Part shown: positions 53,534 through 63,020 of the stretch, piece by piece
Layout of the letters: each line of letters opens with the position of its first letter
How positions within the stretch are numbered: the stretch's first letter is position 1
Assembly (NCBI GenBank): GCA_942493125.1
Contig: OW818667.1
Coordinates: 3,534,001 to 3,598,000 of the forward strand
Source of the DNA: Fusibacter_C sp942493125
GTDB lineage: Bacteria > Bacillota > Clostridia > Peptostreptococcales > Acidaminobacteraceae
Length of the DNA stretch: 64,000 nucleotides
Direction: 5' to 3'
The notes under the pieces: generated by a model
Database searches by the model: none
Told to the model about the DNA's origin: nothing
Seen by the model: the letters and a program-made list of their open reading frames with translations, nothing else
Translations under genes and position numbers: made by a program

Positions 53534-54118
53534 ATGGTGATCCTAATAGGTGGCGTAAGCTGCACAGGTAAAACAGCAATGGCGCAAAAGCTGCTCGAAA
53601 TATACAAAATACCGTATTTGTCAATCGATCATATTAAGATGGGGCTGATACGCGGTAGTCAAACTTGTGATTTCAAAGTAACAGATAGTGATGAGGACAT
53701 AACGGTAAAATTGTGGCCTATCATCAAAGCGATTGTCATGACAGCCATCGAAAACAACCAACACCTTATTATCGAAGGGTGCTATATTCCGACTAATTGT
53801 TTAGAGTTCTTTGAAATTGAGTATGCAAACGAGATCATTTCATTTTTCATTGGATTTTCGGAGCATTATCTTTCAAACAATTTTGAATCAGGGATTATAG
53901 AACATCTTAATGTGATAGAAAACAAAGTGCTAGATGATTATATCCAGCCTGAGAATTTCAAGAATATGCATGCACAGGTTAAAGCAAGTTGTATAGTGAA
54001 TCATGCGACGTATTTTGAAATCGACAATGATTATCTTGTTGAGACAATGGCCATCTACCAATGGATTGATGACAAAATTAAAGGACAAAAAAATGAATCT
54101 ATTTCAAACCAAATATAA
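53534..54118 (+). CDS. P-loop kinase-like protein (2-phosphoglycerate-kinase-like)
   Basis: 194 aa. Walker A IGGVSCTGKTAMA is at the very N-terminus, followed by LSIDHIKMGLIRG with the substrate-side aspartate, and HLIIEGCYIP as the Walker B-type strand. The layout matches the small kinases of the 2-phosphoglycerate kinase type. GAGGG precedes the ATG. Its 3' end overlaps the next gene by 26 bases. Confidence 0.72.
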   Translation: MVILIGGVSCTGKTAMAQKLLEIYKIPYLSIDHIKMGLIRGSQTCDFKVTDSDEDITVKLWPIIKAIVMTAIENNQHLIIEGCYIPTNCLEFFEIEYANEIISFFIGFSEHYLSNNFESGIIEHLNVIENKVLDDYIQPENFKNMHAQVKASCIVNHATYFEIDNDYLVETMAIYQWIDDKIKGQKNESISNQI

Positions 54119-54692
54119 ATCCTTATTAGCAGGTTTAGTTTTGCTTGTATTGTTTGTGTTAATTTACATTTATGCCTCAAACAAGAATCCTGATAATGAA
54201 CAAATTGCTACCTACAATTTCACTATGTCAGATTATACGTATGTGTCCGAAAATTTCTATTATGAGTGCAAAATAATCGTTAATGGTGTGGATGATGCCA
54301 CGAAAGAAAATAATAGTATAAAGAAAGAATCTATATCCTTGAATTACACCTTTGATATTGTTCCAAAAGATAAAAATATAACATATTATGATTTTAAATT
54401 AGATGCAACCCTTGACCCAGAAATTATTGCGATGCAATTAGCACCCTTTGGAGAGGTTATAACGAGTTATGATAATGATGACAAAGCCAGAGGAGCTGAT
54501 TTTGGATATGGAATGCCCTCGTTTGCATTAAGTACAGGAAGTTTAGTCTTCATGAACTTAGATACTTTCAATACTATAAAAGATAATCCGGAATTACTTA
54601 AAAAGGTGATCAAATTTGATATTACTTGGAAAGGTGGTAGTGAAAGTATCGATTTACCAAGTGAAAATGTTCATGTGATCATTAATGATTAG
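54093..54692 (+). CDS. membrane-anchored hypothetical protein
   Basis: 199 aa. A lone N-terminal helix (about 9-27) and a soluble domain of unknown type, presumably on the outer face. AAAGGA lies before the ATG at 54093, which is inside the kinase-like gene. The longer frame from 54003 has no ribosome site. Confidence 0.6.
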   Translation: MNLFQTKYKSLLAGLVLLVLFVLIYIYASNKNPDNEQIATYNFTMSDYTYVSENFYYECKIIVNGVDDATKENNSIKKESISLNYTFDIVPKDKNITYYDFKLDATLDPEIIAMQLAPFGEVITSYDNDDKARGADFGYGMPSFALSTGSLVFMNLDTFNTIKDNPELLKKVIKFDITWKGGSESIDLPSENVHVIIND

Positions 54693-54741
54693 TTAATTGA
54701 AACCTATTGAATAAAAATACACGTCCAAAGGAGTCATGATT

Positions 54742-55212
54742 ATGAACCTGAAAATTAGTCAATCCAAAGATCCAAAGTTGATTGCAAGTCTTAATCAAGA
54801 GGTGCAAAACCTCCATTATGCGATTGAACCAGAACTGTTCAAACCTTTTTCACTTGAGTCGATGACGCACATGTTTGCGGGGATGTTTAGAGATCCAGCC
54901 ATGTCAGCCTATGTGGCTTATGTGGATGAAACACCTGCGGCTTATCTTGTGGTTGCTGAAAGAACGCTCGAGGAAAATGCATTCAGATATGCTTATACAG
55001 TTTTGTATATTGATCAAGTTTGCGTTAATAGTGGCTTCAAGGGGCAGGGGATTGGTAAGGCACTCGTGGACTTTGCGAAGCAGCTAGCGAAAGAGAATCA
55101 TATTAACCGAATTGAAATGAACTACTGGACTAAAAACAACAACTCGGGTGAATTCTTCAGAAGTCAAGGGTTCACAAATTTTAATGAACGTTTATTTTAC
55201 ACCGTAGATTGA
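54742..55212 (+). CDS. GNAT family N-acetyltransferase
   Basis: 156 aa. The acetyl-CoA loop is VNSGFKGQGIGKALVDF, and NYWTKNNNSGEFFRSQGF ends the core. Reading from ATG 54742 is preferred over 54736, as AAAGGAG is only two bases from the latter. Acceptor unknown. It is 12 bases before the threonine-aldolase-like gene. Confidence 0.85.
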   Translation: MNLKISQSKDPKLIASLNQEVQNLHYAIEPELFKPFSLESMTHMFAGMFRDPAMSAYVAYVDETPAAYLVVAERTLEENAFRYAYTVLYIDQVCVNSGFKGQGIGKALVDFAKQLAKENHINRIEMNYWTKNNNSGEFFRSQGFTNFNERLFYTVD

Positions 55213-55224
55213 TGGGAGGACCCT

Positions 55225-56328
55225 ATGCACGCATCTGTAAGCGATTACCTAAATACCTATAAAGAAACAAAAAACAAAGTCCGCGGTCATAAACTGAAAT
55301 CTGTAAAAGAAGAAATGGCTATATTTGATACGTTAAGCGACGATGTGATGCCAGATCTTTATGGGACAGGCGCCGTCATTGAACAGTTTGAAAACAAAAT
55401 TGCCGCAGATTTAGGCAAAGAAAGTGCCATCTTTTTTCCAAGTGGCACGATGGCTCAGCAGATTGCGCTTCGGATTTGGTGCGACGAAAAGAGCATTAAG
55501 CAAGTCGCTTATCATCCACTCTGTCATTTAGAGATTCATGAGCAAGATGGATTGAAGAAATTGCATCACATTCAGACGATCCTATTAGGTGAGAAAGAGC
55601 GTCTTTTCACATTGGAAGACTTAAAGACTTTGCCTGAGGTGGCTGTGGTTTTATTTGAATTGCCACAACGAGAGATTGGTGGGCAACTTCCGAGCTGGGA
55701 AACGCTTGTTGAGATGGTGACTTATTGTAAGAATCGCGGTTTCCATACGCACCTTGATGGCGCAAGAGTTTTCGAATGTCTGCCGTACTATGGTAAAACA
55801 GCTAACGAGGTTGCGGATTTATTTGATTCGGCGTACCTTTCATTTTACAAGGGCTTTGGCGGTGTCACTGGTGCCATGCTAACAGGACCCAAAACGTTTA
55901 TGGATCAAGCAAAGATATGGAAAAGGCGACATGGTGGTGATTTATACCATCTTTACCCCTACATTGTGACTGCTGAGATTGGCTATGACATGCGCAAAGA
56001 CCGCATGGCGTCTTATTTTGAACGAGCCAAAGATTATGCAAAGTTATTATCCGATATAAATGGAATCACCCTTGTCCCTCCCACACCTGTCTGCAACATG
56101 TTTCATGTTCACTTTTCTGGTTCGGAGGAATTGCTGCGAGATCAACTCATCGAAGTCATGAAATCATGTGACGTTGCATTATTCGGTGGGATCTCTCAAA
56201 CTAATGACGGCTATGTAAAGTCGGAGATGACGATTGGCGACGCCTATGAGGAAGTGCCTAAAGATAAATTGTTGGAAGCCATCACGTTATTTAAAGCTTT
56301 GAGAAATAATGTTGCAGATGCTTTCTGA
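55225..56328 (+). CDS. threonine-aldolase-like PLP enzyme (beta-eliminating lyase family)
   Basis: 367 aa. The fold-type I PLP enzyme shows FFPSGTMAQQIAL in the cofactor site, HTHLDGARVFE (aspartate and arginine of the cofactor pocket) and SFYKGFGGVTGAML with the likely Schiff-base lysine. The match to low-specificity threonine aldolase (threonine to glycine and acetaldehyde) is good; related beta-eliminating lyases cannot be excluded. GGGAGGA precedes the ATG. Confidence 0.88.
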   Translation: MHASVSDYLNTYKETKNKVRGHKLKSVKEEMAIFDTLSDDVMPDLYGTGAVIEQFENKIAADLGKESAIFFPSGTMAQQIALRIWCDEKSIKQVAYHPLCHLEIHEQDGLKKLHHIQTILLGEKERLFTLEDLKTLPEVAVVLFELPQREIGGQLPSWETLVEMVTYCKNRGFHTHLDGARVFECLPYYGKTANEVADLFDSAYLSFYKGFGGVTGAMLTGPKTFMDQAKIWKRRHGGDLYHLYPYIVTAEIGYDMRKDRMASYFERAKDYAKLLSDINGITLVPPTPVCNMFHVHFSGSEELLRDQLIEVMKSCDVALFGGISQTNDGYVKSEMTIGDAYEEVPKDKLLEAITLFKALRNNVADAF

Positions 56329-56366
56329 AGAAATATGAATTAATAATCTGATTTAATAATCTATTA

Positions 56367-56427
56367 AAAAAATCCCCTGATGCTACGTCGATTCAATTAT
56401 GAATCAATGTGCTGTCAGAGGATTTTC
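56367..56427. terminator. hairpin between convergent genes
   Basis: An outer arm AATCCCCTGA pairs with TCAGAGGATT (one mismatch), enclosing an inner ATTCA/TGAAT hairpin. A-rich and T-rich flanks allow termination in both directions. Confidence 0.7.
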
Positions 56428-56438
56428 ATTTTATATCA

Positions 56439-58319
56439 TTACAATGTCAAAATTAACGCTTCCAGTTCTTCACATATCACTTTAGCGAGTTCAAAATCGT
56501 TTTCTTTCAAAGCAAGTTCGATTCTGGTTTCTAGCTGCTTTTTCTTTTGCTCGCGCTCAAGGTAGTCTTTATCGAAATGGCTGTCATAGATCATCTTTCT
56601 AAACTTACGCATGCTCATTTTCTTAACCGTTTTATTTTCGATGATCAGGACGTAATCCATAGAGTTAACGATTGTGTAATAATCATGCGAAATCATGAGG
56701 ATGGCACCCTTGTAGGCATCAATCGCCTTCTCAAGGGCGATTTGTGAATAGGTATCCAAATGACTCGTCGGTTCATCAAGTAAGAGAAGATTCGTCTGCA
56801 TAGAGGCTATTTTTGCAATTTGAAGGATATTTTTCTCGCCACCGGATAAGGAACCGATTTTTTGCTCGACGATTGTATCGTCGAAGCCATAACCCAACAA
56901 ATAGCTTTTGATGGAACTGGTTGAGTTGAATCCCGCCTCGAAAAATTCATCGAGGATGGTGTTGGATTCTTCTAAGCTTTCACCTTGTAACTGAGAGAGG
57001 TAACCGACTTTAGCATGTTCGTCTAACTGAATGGCAGGGTTGTCATTTTTATATATCGCTCTAAGCAAAGTCGTTTTGCCAGTGCCGTTTGATCCGATGA
57101 TGGCCACTTTGTCCCTTGGACCGATTTCAAACGAGACATTTTCGAGGAGCATTTCGTCGAAGGCAACATAGTAGTCTTTAACGGTTAATATAGGCGGCTT
57201 CACATGTGTATCGACATGACTTTCAGATACACCCATAGGTGAAGGAACAGACATATCAACAGGTATATCAACGTGTGCATCGGTATGACCTACAGCATGT
57301 GCATTGGTGTGACCTTCAGTATGTGTGTCAACATGTGCCTTCTTGACCTTAGGCACCATTTCAAAGTGTATGGCAGGCTGCTTGATCTCAACAAATGGCG
57401 CTTTGATTCTGCGGGCTTCCAAACGCTCCTGATTTCTAACTCTCGCCATGAGCGCTTTGCCTCTTGAGGCTTCCGTGTTGTTGGTTGCGATATATCTGAG
57501 CTGTCTAATAATCTCATCATAGCGTGCAATCTCTTCTGTGTCAGCGGTTGCAAGTTCTTGTAGCTCTATTTTTTTCTGGAGTAGAGAGAAGTTATAGTCG
57601 ATATAACTGCCGTCAAATTCTTGTAGTTCTTTGTTTTCGAGATGGATGATCTTGTCAAAACAGTGGTTGAGCAAATAGCGATTGTGCGTGATGACGAGCA
57701 ATATGCCCTTATGGCTATTGATCAGATCCTTTAAAGCATTGAGATTCTCAAAGTCTAAAAAGACATCTGGCTCATCCATGATCAAGAGGTCTGGGCTGTT
57801 GAGCATTTCTCTAATAACTTGAATGAGTTTGAATTCGCCTCCGCTGAGTTCTGAAACAGCTTGTTCTTTAAGCTTAAACAGGTTGGCTAAATTCAGTTTT
57901 TTATTGATGTCGCTTTCGAAGTTGTCACCACCAAGGGCGTCAAAGGCGTCGAGTGCAGTCTGGTATTTTTCCAGCAGTGGGTCGATGTCTTGCGCGGTTT
58001 CCATTTCCATACCGATAGAAGCGATTTCACTTTGAAGCTTGAGAAACGACTGCGCAATGTACTCAAAAACAGTAGTATCTTTTGCGCCATCGAGTTGTGA
58101 AAACTGGCTGACATAGCCGATTCTACAGTGTGGATCCATCTCCAAAGTGCCGTCGAACATGTAGCGTTCAGGGTCCATGAGGATGTCCACGAGTGTGCTT
58201 TTACCGCTGCCGCTCGTGCCGATAAAGGCGCAATGCTGGCCTTCTTCAAGCGCAAATGAAATTTTATCATAGAGATCTTTTTGTGGAAATGCGTAGGAGA
58301 AGTTGTCGAATTTTATCAT
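56439..58319 (-). CDS. ABC-F ATPase with histidine-rich linker
   Basis: 626 aa, two ABC ATPase domains and no membrane segment. Walker A sites are FIGTSGSGKST (about 33-43) and IIGSNGTGKTT (about 408-418); signatures are LSGGEFK and LSGGEKN. The linker between them (329-372) holds eight histidines in repeats. A C-terminal coiled coil follows. The architecture fits ABC-F proteins that act on the ribosome, some giving antibiotic resistance. It lies behind an attenuator-like leader. Which drug, if any, is unknown. Confidence 0.9.
   Translation of the reverse strand: MIKFDNFSYAFPQKDLYDKISFALEEGQHCAFIGTSGSGKSTLVDILMDPERYMFDGTLEMDPHCRIGYVSQFSQLDGAKDTTVFEYIAQSFLKLQSEIASIGMEMETAQDIDPLLEKYQTALDAFDALGGDNFESDINKKLNLANLFKLKEQAVSELSGGEFKLIQVIREMLNSPDLLIMDEPDVFLDFENLNALKDLINSHKGILLVITHNRYLLNHCFDKIIHLENKELQEFDGSYIDYNFSLLQKKIELQELATADTEEIARYDEIIRQLRYIATNNTEASRGKALMARVRNQERLEARRIKAPFVEIKQPAIHFEMVPKVKKAHVDTHTEGHTNAHAVGHTDAHVDIPVDMSVPSPMGVSESHVDTHVKPPILTVKDYYVAFDEMLLENVSFEIGPRDKVAIIGSNGTGKTTLLRAIYKNDNPAIQLDEHAKVGYLSQLQGESLEESNTILDEFFEAGFNSTSSIKSYLLGYGFDDTIVEQKIGSLSGGEKNILQIAKIASMQTNLLLLDEPTSHLDTYSQIALEKAIDAYKGAILMISHDYYTIVNSMDYVLIIENKTVKKMSMRKFRKMIYDSHFDKDYLEREQKKKQLETRIELALKENDFELAKVICEELEALILTL
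57204..57335 (-). repeat. histidine-rich repeat insertion in the ABC-F linker
   Basis: Degenerate 24-bp units encode EGHTNAHA and VGHTDAHV in a row, then AHVD and SHVDTH echoes. Eight histidines fall in 44 residues, in the linker that reaches toward the ribosome's catalytic centre in other ABC-F proteins. Confidence 0.82.
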
Positions 58320-58366
58320 TAGTTGACCTTTCTTTATCCATGAGGAAATTGTGTAATTCCAATATT

Positions 58367-58394
58367 AAAAAAGAGCCTAAACATATAAGCTCTT
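58367..58394 (-). terminator. attenuator-like terminator in the ABC-F leader
   Basis: On the - strand AAGAGC and GCTCTT close a 6-bp stem with a 12-base loop followed by a run of T, about 50 bases before the ABC-F start. The short leader ORF at 58395-58418 ends at the base of its 5' arm. Confidence 0.7.
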
Positions 58395-58418
58395 CTATCT
58401 TTTGGGTTCGCCGTTCAT
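58395..58418 (-). CDS. leader ORF 2 of the ABC-F gene (MNGEPKR)
   Basis: Seven codons ending one base before the 5' arm of the terminator. Its start overlaps the stop of leader ORF 1 (ATGA). Such leaders can sense stalled ribosomes: a stall here would cover the 5' arm and block the hairpin. No clear ribosome site. Confidence 0.4.
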   Translation of the reverse strand: MNGEPKR

Positions 58419-58456
58419 AGCATATCACTTATCTGTTTTAATTTCAATCCTTTCAT
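58415..58456 (-). CDS. leader ORF 1 of the ABC-F gene (MKGLKLKQISDML)
   Basis: Thirteen codons whose stop overlaps the ATG of leader ORF 2. The tandem arrangement in front of a terminator is typical of translation-controlled leaders, but the ribosome site is weak. Confidence 0.35.
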   Translation of the reverse strand: MKGLKLKQISDML

Positions 58457-58541
58457 AAAATGTAGCGTTGACATGGCGCTTCCATTATGTAATCATAAGG
58501 ATTACAGGGAATAAAAAGACATATAGAAAAGAGGCACAATT

Positions 58542-58898
58542 ATGAAATCAAATGCTATCATTTGCGACTATTGTTCAGAAGAAATACACTCAATTGATTC
58601 GTTGGCACTATGCAAATCTGTGGGCATCCATTTTAGAAAATTCCATACGACATGTTATAGTAAAGCCGCTGCAGAAAATCGCATCAGATTGTCAAAGCCC
58701 ATCAATTATATTTCAAGTCTTGTTTCGCTGGTTGTCTTATCTTTAATCATCATAGCATTCATAATTTTTTCAAATGAAAAGCGCCTCATTTTTATGGGGA
58801 TTTTTGTTGCTAGCGTCATATTCATTGATATTCCGTACTATTTAACATGGAAAAACGTCATTAGACCACTCTATGATCAATCAATGGAAGATAAGTAA
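58542..58898 (+). CDS. membrane protein with N-terminal zinc-ribbon-like motif
   Basis: 118 aa. CDYCSEEIHS near the N-terminus plus a later HTTCYSK give a possible Cys/His metal site; two hydrophobic helices (about 58-78 and 83-101) follow. No family recognised. GAGG precedes the ATG at 58542. Confidence 0.6.
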   Translation: MKSNAIICDYCSEEIHSIDSLALCKSVGIHFRKFHTTCYSKAAAENRIRLSKPINYISSLVSLVVLSLIIIAFIIFSNEKRLIFMGIFVASVIFIDIPYYLTWKNVIRPLYDQSMEDK

Positions 58899-58987
58899 AG
58901 TACCATTTATTGAATATAAAGCATATAATTAAGTGTAGAAAAAATGATACTAGAAAATTAAAAAGAAAATTGATGAAAGAGGACCTT

Positions 58988-60250
58988 ATGAAGCGAAATT
59001 TACTAACACTGATTACTTTAATTGCTCTAATACTATTAATGACAGGTTGTACAGAAACTGCAGTGTCTGAGGCGCCAATAAATGGTAGTGAAGAAACTGC
59101 AAAAATGATTGAAGATTTGAATTTGTTAAGTGAAACGCTTGAGAAAGAACATTTAAATTTATTTGCAAAGATTTCTAAAGAGACATTTGATGCAGAAAAA
59201 GCGCGCATCGCAGCAGAAATCCCTCATATGACCGATGCTGATTTCTTTTATGCGCTTAAGCAATTGATAGCTATGGCAGGTGACGCACATACGACGATAG
59301 GCTATAGTGATTCGATTTACAAGCATCTTATGGCACTGCCGTTAGCCATCGAAAAGTATGGTGACGACTGGTATATCATGATGCTCGATGAACAAAATGC
59401 TCAATATTTAGGCGCTAAATTAAAGTCTATCAATGGTGTTTCTATTCAGGATATATTCGAAAAAAGTAAAACACTGATGTCTGTTGAAAATGAATCTTGG
59501 GCACTTAGTCAATTTTCTAATACCATCGCATTTAAAGAAGCACTTAACTATTTAGGCATCGTGACTGGCGATGATAAGATTATGTTGAAAATAGAAACTA
59601 AAGAAAAGCTGGACACATCTATTGAAATGATCCCACTGACAGAAACGGCGCTTATGAGTGCTGAAATAGATATATTGGAAGGCGAAACCGTCTCAAAAAC
59701 TTGGCCAGAAGGGTACTATAGATCACTTTCAATAGATGATGATCATCTATTCATTCAGTATAATGTCTGTGCGGAGTCACCAGATTTATCTATGGCGACA
59801 TTCACTGATTCCATCAAAAAAGAGTTGTCGGATAAGAACTACAAAACAGTTGTTATCGACTTACGCTATAACACAGGCGGTAATTCTGAAGTTCTAAGAC
59901 CGATGCTAAACATGCTCAAAGAAATGAAGGAAGAAAAGTCGTTAGAAATATATACGCTTATCGGTAAAAGTACTTTTTCATCAGCGATTATCAATGCTTT
60001 GCAAACTAAAGACGAGCTAGGCAGTACGTTGATTGGATCAGCAACTGGAGGCAACGTCAACGGGTATGGTGAAGTGAAGACTTTTGAACTTAAGAATCAT
60101 CCATTTGTCGTGACCTATTCTACGAAATATTTTGAATTAATCAAAGGTTATGATAAAGACTCACTTTACCCTGATTTTGAAGTGGAGCAATCACTAGAAG
60201 ATTACCTTGATGGCAAGGATACTGAAGTTGAATGGATTCTCAATAATTGA
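58988..60250 (+). CDS. S41-peptidase-like lipoprotein
   Basis: 420 aa. A signal peptide with lipobox LMTGC marks a lipoprotein. The C-terminal half has the S41 pattern: VVIDLRYNTGGNSEVL, STFSSAI (likely nucleophile) and LIGSATGGNVNGYGEV. The lysine expected in CtpA-type dyads is not obvious, so activity is uncertain. No PDZ domain is clear. AGAGGA precedes the ATG at 58988; the frame opens at 58910. Confidence 0.8.
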   Translation: MKRNLLTLITLIALILLMTGCTETAVSEAPINGSEETAKMIEDLNLLSETLEKEHLNLFAKISKETFDAEKARIAAEIPHMTDADFFYALKQLIAMAGDAHTTIGYSDSIYKHLMALPLAIEKYGDDWYIMMLDEQNAQYLGAKLKSINGVSIQDIFEKSKTLMSVENESWALSQFSNTIAFKEALNYLGIVTGDDKIMLKIETKEKLDTSIEMIPLTETALMSAEIDILEGETVSKTWPEGYYRSLSIDDDHLFIQYNVCAESPDLSMATFTDSIKKELSDKNYKTVVIDLRYNTGGNSEVLRPMLNMLKEMKEEKSLEIYTLIGKSTFSSAIINALQTKDELGSTLIGSATGGNVNGYGEVKTFELKNHPFVVTYSTKYFELIKGYDKDSLYPDFEVEQSLEDYLDGKDTEVEWILNN

Positions 60251-60270
60251 GTTTATATTAAGGGGGCATG

Positions 60271-61278
60271 ATGAACGCATTTGAAGAATATCAAATGACA
60301 GCGGAAAAGTTGAAAGACGATATGATGGACAAAAATCGAAAGCTCACGCGCCAACTAGCAGAAAAGGAGCAGAGCTTCGAACTCGTCAAGATGGTGCACT
60401 TTAACAAATCTGTCAATCTTCAGATGTTAAATGATATCTTGATCGGTTGTACAGGTTGTCTACATTCATTTATCTTTTCAAATAAGATGACAATATCGAA
60501 CTTGAAACCAGATAATCACATTTATCATAGTCTGGTTTCAAATCGCGAACAGTTTATGATGGTGACGGAACTACAAGTCAATAGAACGCTCATAGAGGGT
60601 TTTACGACGATTATCTATCCAGTTGGCATCTCTGACCTGATTGAAGGTCATCATCATATTGTGCGGTGTATTGTCATGCTCTATCCCAATAAAGTGATGG
60701 ATCATGAAGTCCTTGAATTCATCAAGTCCTTTATGATTGTCAATGAAGTCATGATCAATATCGTCCTCACTAGAGAACGCATGACGGAACTTATTGAAAC
60801 CGATCCACTCACAAAAGCACTCAACAGGTTGGCATGGCGTGAAAATCTTAAAAGGTTATTAAGCGATGTCGTCCCGTTTTATATCCTCATGATCGACGTT
60901 GACCGATTTAAAACCATCAATGACACATATGGCCACCCAAAAGGTGATGAAGTCCTCAAATTTACAGCGGCTTGGCTAAAGAACGCCGTAAGAGCTGATG
61001 ATAAAGTTTTTCGACTCGGTGGTGATGAGTTTGCCGTAATGGGGATTATCAATCCAAATGAACAGAATACCCTTTTGGACAAATTAGCGGCTTTCAATGC
61101 AAACTATCGTGAAAGCACTTTGAAATTCTTGAAACTCGAAACGTCAATATCAATTGGTGTTCTATTCACAGGAAGTAACCAAACTGAAGAAGAAGTATTC
61201 AGCAAAGTGGATGAGCTACTATATCAATCTAAAACCTCAGGAAAAAACACTATGACAATACAAAATGAATTGAGGTAA
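60271..61278 (+). CDS. diguanylate cyclase (GGDEF)
   Basis: 335 aa. The C-terminal GGDEF domain shows DPLTKALNRLAW, MIDVDRFKTINDTYGHPKGD and RLGGDEFAVMG with the signature intact, so it likely makes cyclic di-GMP. The N-terminal 165 residues have a coiled coil and a sensor-like domain of unknown type; there is no membrane segment. A GGGGG site precedes the ATG. Four bases separate it from the next gene. Confidence 0.9.
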   Translation: MNAFEEYQMTAEKLKDDMMDKNRKLTRQLAEKEQSFELVKMVHFNKSVNLQMLNDILIGCTGCLHSFIFSNKMTISNLKPDNHIYHSLVSNREQFMMVTELQVNRTLIEGFTTIIYPVGISDLIEGHHHIVRCIVMLYPNKVMDHEVLEFIKSFMIVNEVMINIVLTRERMTELIETDPLTKALNRLAWRENLKRLLSDVVPFYILMIDVDRFKTINDTYGHPKGDEVLKFTAAWLKNAVRADDKVFRLGGDEFAVMGIINPNEQNTLLDKLAAFNANYRESTLKFLKLETSISIGVLFTGSNQTEEEVFSKVDELLYQSKTSGKNTMTIQNELR

Positions 61279-61281
61279 ACT

Positions 61282-62358
61282 ATGCATGCAATAACTGACA
61301 AGCGCGCTATCATTGAGCGCTTAAAAAATCTGAAATTTGTTCCTTACAATGTACTCGGTGCATTGGAAAATACTGAAAATAAAAGCTATATTGATGAGCC
61401 AACAGATTCTATTTGGGTTGAAAATCACTATTTCAACTACATTACTGGCGATTCAAATGTGATCTTAAACAGAATCAATAACTTAGAAGACGGGTTTTAC
61501 GGTTTCTCAGGTGTTCATGGAGAACTTGCTTCAGAGATCTACAAAAATCATTTTTTGCATTGGTTTGAAGCAACAGAACGCTATGTGTTAACTGCGGAAC
61601 TTCCAGATCAAGTTTGTCCTTACCAAGTTGTCAAAGTGCCTATTGAAGAGGCACAAGGGATTGACGATCGTTATGAGTACAAGCAAGACGGTTCACTTGA
61701 ACGGATCAAAGATGCTATTTTAAATCGTCCATCAGCGGCTATTTATATTGACGGTCAAATCGCTAGCTACGTTCTTGTACATGAAGACAATTCTATTGGC
61801 TATATGTTCACGCTTGATGCGTATCGCAAGCTTGGACTTGGCTATTGGGTATCGATAGATATCGTCAAACGAATTCAATCTCTTGGTGTAGTGCCATTTT
61901 TGGAAATCAATAAAGCCAATTTTAAATCTCAAGGACTTGCAGGCAAACTATGCTTTGAAAAGGATGCATTCACGCCTTGGTTCGGAATCATCAAAGGTAT
62001 TCCTGATTTCTTCAGTACTTGGGATCCACTTAATGGGGCATCTTATATCTTCTCGTCGATCGCTCAGTTAAGAGTTTCGGACAAATTGACAACTGATATT
62101 GAAAATATCCATTTTGAGAAAGTGGAAGATACATTTATAGGCGTTATAAATGAAGGTGTAAAGAAGGCGACATTCAAAGCGGTTCTTGACGACTCAAAAG
62201 AAGCGTACATCATAAATATTGATCAACTTTCAGAGATGACACTTTATGACTTGGTGTGCACCATGGCTGTTCATTTTCCAGAACACAACGCATCGATAGT
62301 ATTGCCGTACGACAGTCTCCTTGTAGATCAAATCGGTGGCATCTTCATTGAAAAATAG
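61282..62358 (+). CDS. GNAT-like acyltransferase, two-domain
   Basis: 358 aa. The middle region has a GNAT-type acceptor: GYMFTLDAYRKLGLGYWVS, with the acetyl-CoA-loop pattern, then EINKANFKSQGLAGKLCF. The first 120 residues and the last 100 are of unknown type. It may be a FR47-like N-acyltransferase; the substrate is unknown. AGGTAAACT precedes the ATG. Confidence 0.65.
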   Translation: MHAITDKRAIIERLKNLKFVPYNVLGALENTENKSYIDEPTDSIWVENHYFNYITGDSNVILNRINNLEDGFYGFSGVHGELASEIYKNHFLHWFEATERYVLTAELPDQVCPYQVVKVPIEEAQGIDDRYEYKQDGSLERIKDAILNRPSAAIYIDGQIASYVLVHEDNSIGYMFTLDAYRKLGLGYWVSIDIVKRIQSLGVVPFLEINKANFKSQGLAGKLCFEKDAFTPWFGIIKGIPDFFSTWDPLNGASYIFSSIAQLRVSDKLTTDIENIHFEKVEDTFIGVINEGVKKATFKAVLDDSKEAYIINIDQLSEMTLYDLVCTMAVHFPEHNASIVLPYDSLLVDQIGGIFIEK

Positions 62359-62377
62359 CTATAGAAAGGATGACCCT

Positions 62378-62860
62378 ATGGAAAAATGGATTGGACCACT
62401 CGCTATCATCATAATATGTATTGGATTTACAGTATTTATCGTCAAAGACATAATGGCACTCAATGTTTTGAAGTTCCGTTTAAAACAGTCTTTATCAGCT
62501 CAATTGATTACGCCAATTATCTATCTTATGATGTTTCTACTCTATACTAAGATAGAATTATGGATCGCTTTGGGCTTTGGATATTTAGGTATGCTGTTTT
62601 TTTTCAAGGCGTTTTTCCCAGATGGCATATTTCAAGGCGGTATTAAACACAGTAACCGCATTATTTTTTGGAATGACGTAATCGGGTATCAAATAGATAC
62701 CATCGATGAGAAACAAAAAAACTTGAAATTAGAGACGTCACCGATGGGTTTTTTTAAGAAAACGCTTTTTTCATTTAAAATTGATCATGATTCTGAAACC
62801 GAAATCAGATCTCAAATGGCTGAATTAGGCATAGAAAGGACGAGCAAGCGAAAGTTGTAG
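62378..62860 (+). CDS. small membrane protein with PH-like C-terminus
   Basis: 160 aa. Two or three hydrophobic segments (about 4-24, 40-58, 62-80), then a soluble tail with strands resembling bacterial PH domains (IIFWNDVIGYQID). AAAGGATGA precedes the ATG at 62378. The frame opens inside the preceding gene. No function known. Confidence 0.6.
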   Translation: MEKWIGPLAIIIICIGFTVFIVKDIMALNVLKFRLKQSLSAQLITPIIYLMMFLLYTKIELWIALGFGYLGMLFFFKAFFPDGIFQGGIKHSNRIIFWNDVIGYQIDTIDEKQKNLKLETSPMGFFKKTLFSFKIDHDSETEIRSQMAELGIERTSKRKL

Positions 62861-62879
62861 TCAAAATAATATACAAAAA

Positions 62880-62926
62880 AATAACACAATTGACGTTGAA
62901 GCATGATGTTAATTGTGTTATTTTAA
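62880..62926 (+). terminator. rho-independent terminator
   Basis: AATAACACAATTGAC pairs with GTTAATTGTGTTATT (15 bp, one G-U) around a 13-base loop and is followed by TTAATT. Strong end of the preceding gene series. Confidence 0.82.
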
Positions 62927-63020
62927 TTAATAGAGCACTCGGGACACAACGAAATTAACTGGGACAAATATCGCCCGAAAACTACAATTGAAATATTAAA
63001 TTAGAATGGAGAGTAACAAC

